Positions 61,665 to 64,000 of a stretch of 64,000 bases of DNA are shown piece by piece. This DNA comes from Hyphomicrobiales bacterium (GTDB lineage: Bacteria > Pseudomonadota > Alphaproteobacteria > Rhizobiales > Beijerinckiaceae): the NCBI GenBank assembly GCA_930633495.1, contig CAKNFJ010000002.1, positions 186,001 through 250,000 on the forward strand. The letters are read 5' to 3'. A program made the position numbers and the translations under genes. The notes under the pieces were generated by a model. That model searched no databases. It was not told the DNA's origin and worked only from the letters and a program-made list of their open reading frames with translations. Every line of letters starts with the position of its first letter. Position 1 is the first letter of the stretch.

Positions 61665-62639
61665 TCACCGCTGGGACGCGATCGTCTCAGCGGTTTTGAA
61701 GGCGTAGCTGATGCCCGCATCGAAGCTCTGGAAGCCCTTGAAGGCGGAATAGGGCTCCGGCGGCATTCCGAGGACCGGGGCATTGGACCCAGGCTGGCCA
61801 TTGGTCCAGAGCCACAGGTTCCCGTCCGTCACTGTCCCCTTGGCGGCGCCACCCGTGGTGCTGACGCAGTCTTCGCCTTGCGGCAGCGTCATATCTCGCT
61901 GGAGCGAGTCGATTGCGAGGTTCTGGGAGGCGACGGCTTTCGCGTCACATCGGTTGCGGGCTGAGAGAGCCGCGACCGCTTCACCTTTCCACTGGTCGAG
62001 AAGAATGCGCTCGGCGACATTGACAGCCCAGCGCGTCGACTCGCCGAAGCGATAGAGGGCGAACTTGCGCGCGGGCGTGACGTCCCGTGCGGAGACGAAG
62101 GCGCCGTCGCCCTGGATCAAGGCGAGCGTCATGGCTGCGAAAGCGTCTGCGCGTTTTGCCTGCTGCTGATCCTCAGAGGTGTTGAGGCAGTTGGCGCCGT
62201 GCATCAGGGTGAGGAATGTCTCGGCCTCGGCGCTCGTGGGGAGCTCCTGCCAGGAATAGATGTTGCCACCCGAAAGCCCCGTGGCAACGTAGCCGGCCGA
62301 GACGCCGGTGTTGGGCGGCAGGATAACGCAGACCTTCTTCTCGGCCCCCTGTGGCGTGCGATAGGTCAGAACCCGCGACCAACCGATCGGGTTGGTGGTG
62401 TCACGCAGCGACGTCAGGTCGTCGTCACACCAGTTGTCCCCGGTCTTTGTGCAGAGCTTCTGCATCGCGCGGTACCAGAACTGCCCCGGGTCATCACCGG
62501 TGCGCTCCAGGAAGACAATCGGGAGGCCGGACATCTTCTCAAGGGACTCGACCGCGCGCTGAGCCGTCCCCGTCAGGTCCTGCGCGAAGGCCAGCCCCGG
62601 AAGAAGCAGAGCAAAAAGGGCAACGAGAAAGCGATTCAT
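61665..62639 (-). CDS. Exported hypothetical protein, 324 aa
   Basis: Periplasmic or secreted protein with a clear signal peptide (first 19 residues, ending Ala-Phe-Ala). The mature part has several cysteines, a Ser-Gly-Gly-Asn-Ile-Tyr-Ser turn and a helical C-terminus; no recognised domain. ATG at 62639 chosen by signal-peptide pattern. CAAGGATT lies 54 bases upstream. Confidence 0.7.
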   Translation of the reverse strand: MNRFLVALFALLLPGLAFAQDLTGTAQRAVESLEKMSGLPIVFLERTGDDPGQFWYRAMQKLCTKTGDNWCDDDLTSLRDTTNPIGWSRVLTYRTPQGAEKKVCVILPPNTGVSAGYVATGLSGGNIYSWQELPTSAEAETFLTLMHGANCLNTSEDQQQAKRADAFAAMTLALIQGDGAFVSARDVTPARKFALYRFGESTRWAVNVAERILLDQWKGEAVAALSARNRCDAKAVASQNLAIDSLQRDMTLPQGEDCVSTTGGAAKGTVTDGNLWLWTNGQPGSNAPVLGMPPEPYSAFKGFQSFDAGISYAFKTAETIASQR

Positions 62640-62692
62640 CGGGCACTCCGGAAGGTGAGCGCCAAAACGGTAGTGGGAGCATGCGACTCCCA

Positions 62693-62700
62693 CAAGGATT
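62693..62700. promoter_or_regulatory. CAAGGATT motif upstream of 62639 gene
   Basis: Exact copy (AATCCTTG on the gene strand), between two minus-strand exported genes. Confidence 0.45.
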
Positions 62701-62713
62701 GCGCTTGCGATTC

Positions 62714-63658
62714 TCAGGGACGGCGGAAGATTTCATCCTGAACACGGCGCCTGACAGCCTCCGCGTAGGCGATGTCGTAGGCGTTCTTCGATTCCATCGT
62801 GACGTCATCAGCGAGCTTCACCAAGATCGAAATCGTCTCCGGAGTGAAGCGCCGGATGAGAGCGGCCGCCTTGTTGAACCGTAGGATCATCTCTCGGGTC
62901 GTGCGCGAGGTCATCGTCGGCGGAATCACAGCGCCCGACTCGTCCTGAACGATGAGGTCTGACGGCCGCTTTTCCCAATCGCGCCACTCCAGCCGGCGCT
63001 TCAAGATGATCAGCGGCTTGTCCATGATCTTGTTAAGATGCTCTTTGCCCTGCGCCTCACGCCAACCCTTCACGGCCTGTGCGTAGTCCGGGACGAAAAG
63101 GAGACACTCGTTGACATACTGGATGGCCGCATTCAGGTCCTTGTCGCTCATAAGCATGAAGCTCTGACCGAACATCTCGGCAGACGAGTCCTTCATGCTG
63201 ACCGGGTCGATTTCGAATTCCAGCAGCTGCGAGCACTGCGGGAATTTGATCGCATCCTTCGCAAGGCCGGACGCGAACTCGTCGACCTGGATCGAACGCT
63301 CAGCCACAGGGAGGACCTTGTCTCGCGCACCTTCGATCATCGCTCGCCAGTTATTGCCGTCCACCATGGCACCCTGCTTCGAGTAGCCATGGCAGGCTCG
63401 TGCGAGGTCGATCACCTGCTGGTAGTCTTTTTCCGCCCAGCGGATGGCCGGCTTGCCGAAGACCGTCTTGAACTGGAGCAGGTTCAGCCGGGTGTCTCCG
63501 GCGCTGGTCTTCAAAAGCGGCGCACAGGCCTTGTCGTACTCTTCTGTGCTCCATTGCGATCCCGCCCGGGCCGGGCCCTGGTCCTGTGCCAGAGCTACGG
63601 CGCCGATCATCGAGACGCCGATGATTGCAGGGAGGGCGAGCCGGAGCAAACGATTCAA
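62714..63658 (-). CDS. Exported hypothetical protein, 314 aa
   Basis: Exported protein with a signal peptide (first 24 residues, ending Ala-Leu-Ala). The mature part is helical with spaced cysteines (Cys-Ala-Pro, Cys-His, Cys-Ser, Cys-Leu) that may form disulfides. The start appears to be TTG at 63658, which lies directly against a copy of AATCCTTG. No family recognised. Likely sister to the exported gene downstream. Confidence 0.68.
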   Translation of the reverse strand: MNRLLRLALPAIIGVSMIGAVALAQDQGPARAGSQWSTEEYDKACAPLLKTSAGDTRLNLLQFKTVFGKPAIRWAEKDYQQVIDLARACHGYSKQGAMVDGNNWRAMIEGARDKVLPVAERSIQVDEFASGLAKDAIKFPQCSQLLEFEIDPVSMKDSSAEMFGQSFMLMSDKDLNAAIQYVNECLLFVPDYAQAVKGWREAQGKEHLNKIMDKPLIILKRRLEWRDWEKRPSDLIVQDESGAVIPPTMTSRTTREMILRFNKAAALIRRFTPETISILVKLADDVTMESKNAYDIAYAEAVRRRVQDEIFRRP

Positions 63659-63664
63659 TCCTTG
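63657..63664. promoter_or_regulatory. AATCCTTG motif at start of exported gene
   Basis: Exact octamer on the plus strand overlapping the likely TTG start of the minus-strand gene, in the gap shared with the partial gene at 63723. Confidence 0.4.
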
Positions 63665-63722
63665 TGTCAGTCCAGAATTATCCTCATGATTCTTGCTCCT
63701 AGCAAGCTTCTGGAGACCTGCC

Positions 63723-64000
63723 TTGCTCGCACCCGCGCTCGCGGTCGTTCAAGCCGCTCGCGGCTTGAAGCTCTACCTCTCTGACGCAGGCCTTTGGCGT
63801 CTCGGCGCGGAGCCGCGCCACCACAAGGCCGTTCTCAAAGCCATTGGCGAGGCTCTCTCGGAATTCGACCGGGTTACAGGACAGTCGAAGGATCCTACCG
63901 GCGCTCTCGTTGCCATGATCCGGGCGCCGGGCTCTGAAATCGACATCAGCCGGCTCGTAGATGAGCTTCGGGCGGGCGGCCCCGGTGTCCGGGCGGAAGC
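63723..64000 (+). CDS. Partial hypothetical gene running off the window
   Basis: An open frame continues to the end of the window from TTG at 63723 (another TTG lies in frame upstream). It encodes an Ala/Leu-rich N-terminus, then mixed helical sequence. The frame has good codon structure. No ribosome-binding site is clear, and the C-terminal part is not available. Confidence 0.45.
   Translation, partial: MLAPALAVVQAARGLKLYLSDAGLWRLGAEPRHHKAVLKAIGEALSEFDRVTGQSKDPTGALVAMIRAPGSEIDISRLVDELRAGGPGVRAE

Overview
The window is GC-rich, densely coding DNA that reads as an accessory replicon or large integrated element of an alphaproteobacterium, most likely Hyphomicrobiales (Bosea/Methylobacterium-like). 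This is an inference from an IalB-family protein, DUF882 (YcbK-like) and PBP1A types, parvulin-type exported proteins and many GTG/TTG starts. No rRNA, tRNA, IS element or CRISPR array was seen. Many proteins have no recognisable family, which fits a megaplasmid, chromid or phage-plasmid better than core chromosome. It cannot be tied to a named replicon from sequence alone.

Layout. 1-2563: the C-terminal end of a class A penicillin-binding protein, then a coupled run of small unknown proteins ending in a DEDDh exonuclease. 2568-6614: divergent rtcR/rtcB RNA-repair locus with a sigma-54-type promoter and two AATCCTTG inverted repeats. 6625-8991: minus-strand operon thyA, PAPS-reductase-like PP-loop protein, folA and a C2H2-like mini-protein. 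9109-17399: unknown proteins, an HExxH protease, a radical SAM protein and an IalB-like exported protein. 17425-22255: RecD2-type helicase facing a membrane protein coupled to a DnaJ. 22252-26943: a minus-strand operon of unknowns with a PcfJ-like protein. 27090-40198: gyrB, a second PcfJ-like protein, about 1.1 kb of non-coding DNA carrying degenerate tandem repeats, a bactofilin, gyrA, a lipoprotein and a lytic transglycosylase. 40386-46378: a multi-winged-helix protein, two regulator-like minus-strand genes and a tyrosine recombinase preceded by two dif-like inverted repeats. 46391-55117: a GHKL-ATPase/HExxH fusion and an ImmA/IrrE-like HEIGH protein, each preceded by an 87-residue protein, plus a DUF882 protein and tandem parvulin-like paralogues. 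55234-58536: an unknown protein and a hipBA module with four operators phased at about 50 bp. 58529-64000: a GNAT protein, an alpha/beta hydrolase with an altered nucleophile, and exported unknowns.

Common themes. The element carries its own topoisomerase pair, nucleotide-synthesis genes, RNA repair, a J-protein and a set of cell-envelope proteins. An octamer AATCCTTG (or CAAGGATT), often as an inverted repeat, recurs in gaps ahead of transcription units throughout the window and may be an element-wide control site. The strongest candidates for undescribed biology are this motif family, the repeat array at 32548-33244, the recombinase-linked inverted repeats at 44965-45192, and the ATPase/metalloprotease fusion at 47090-49513.
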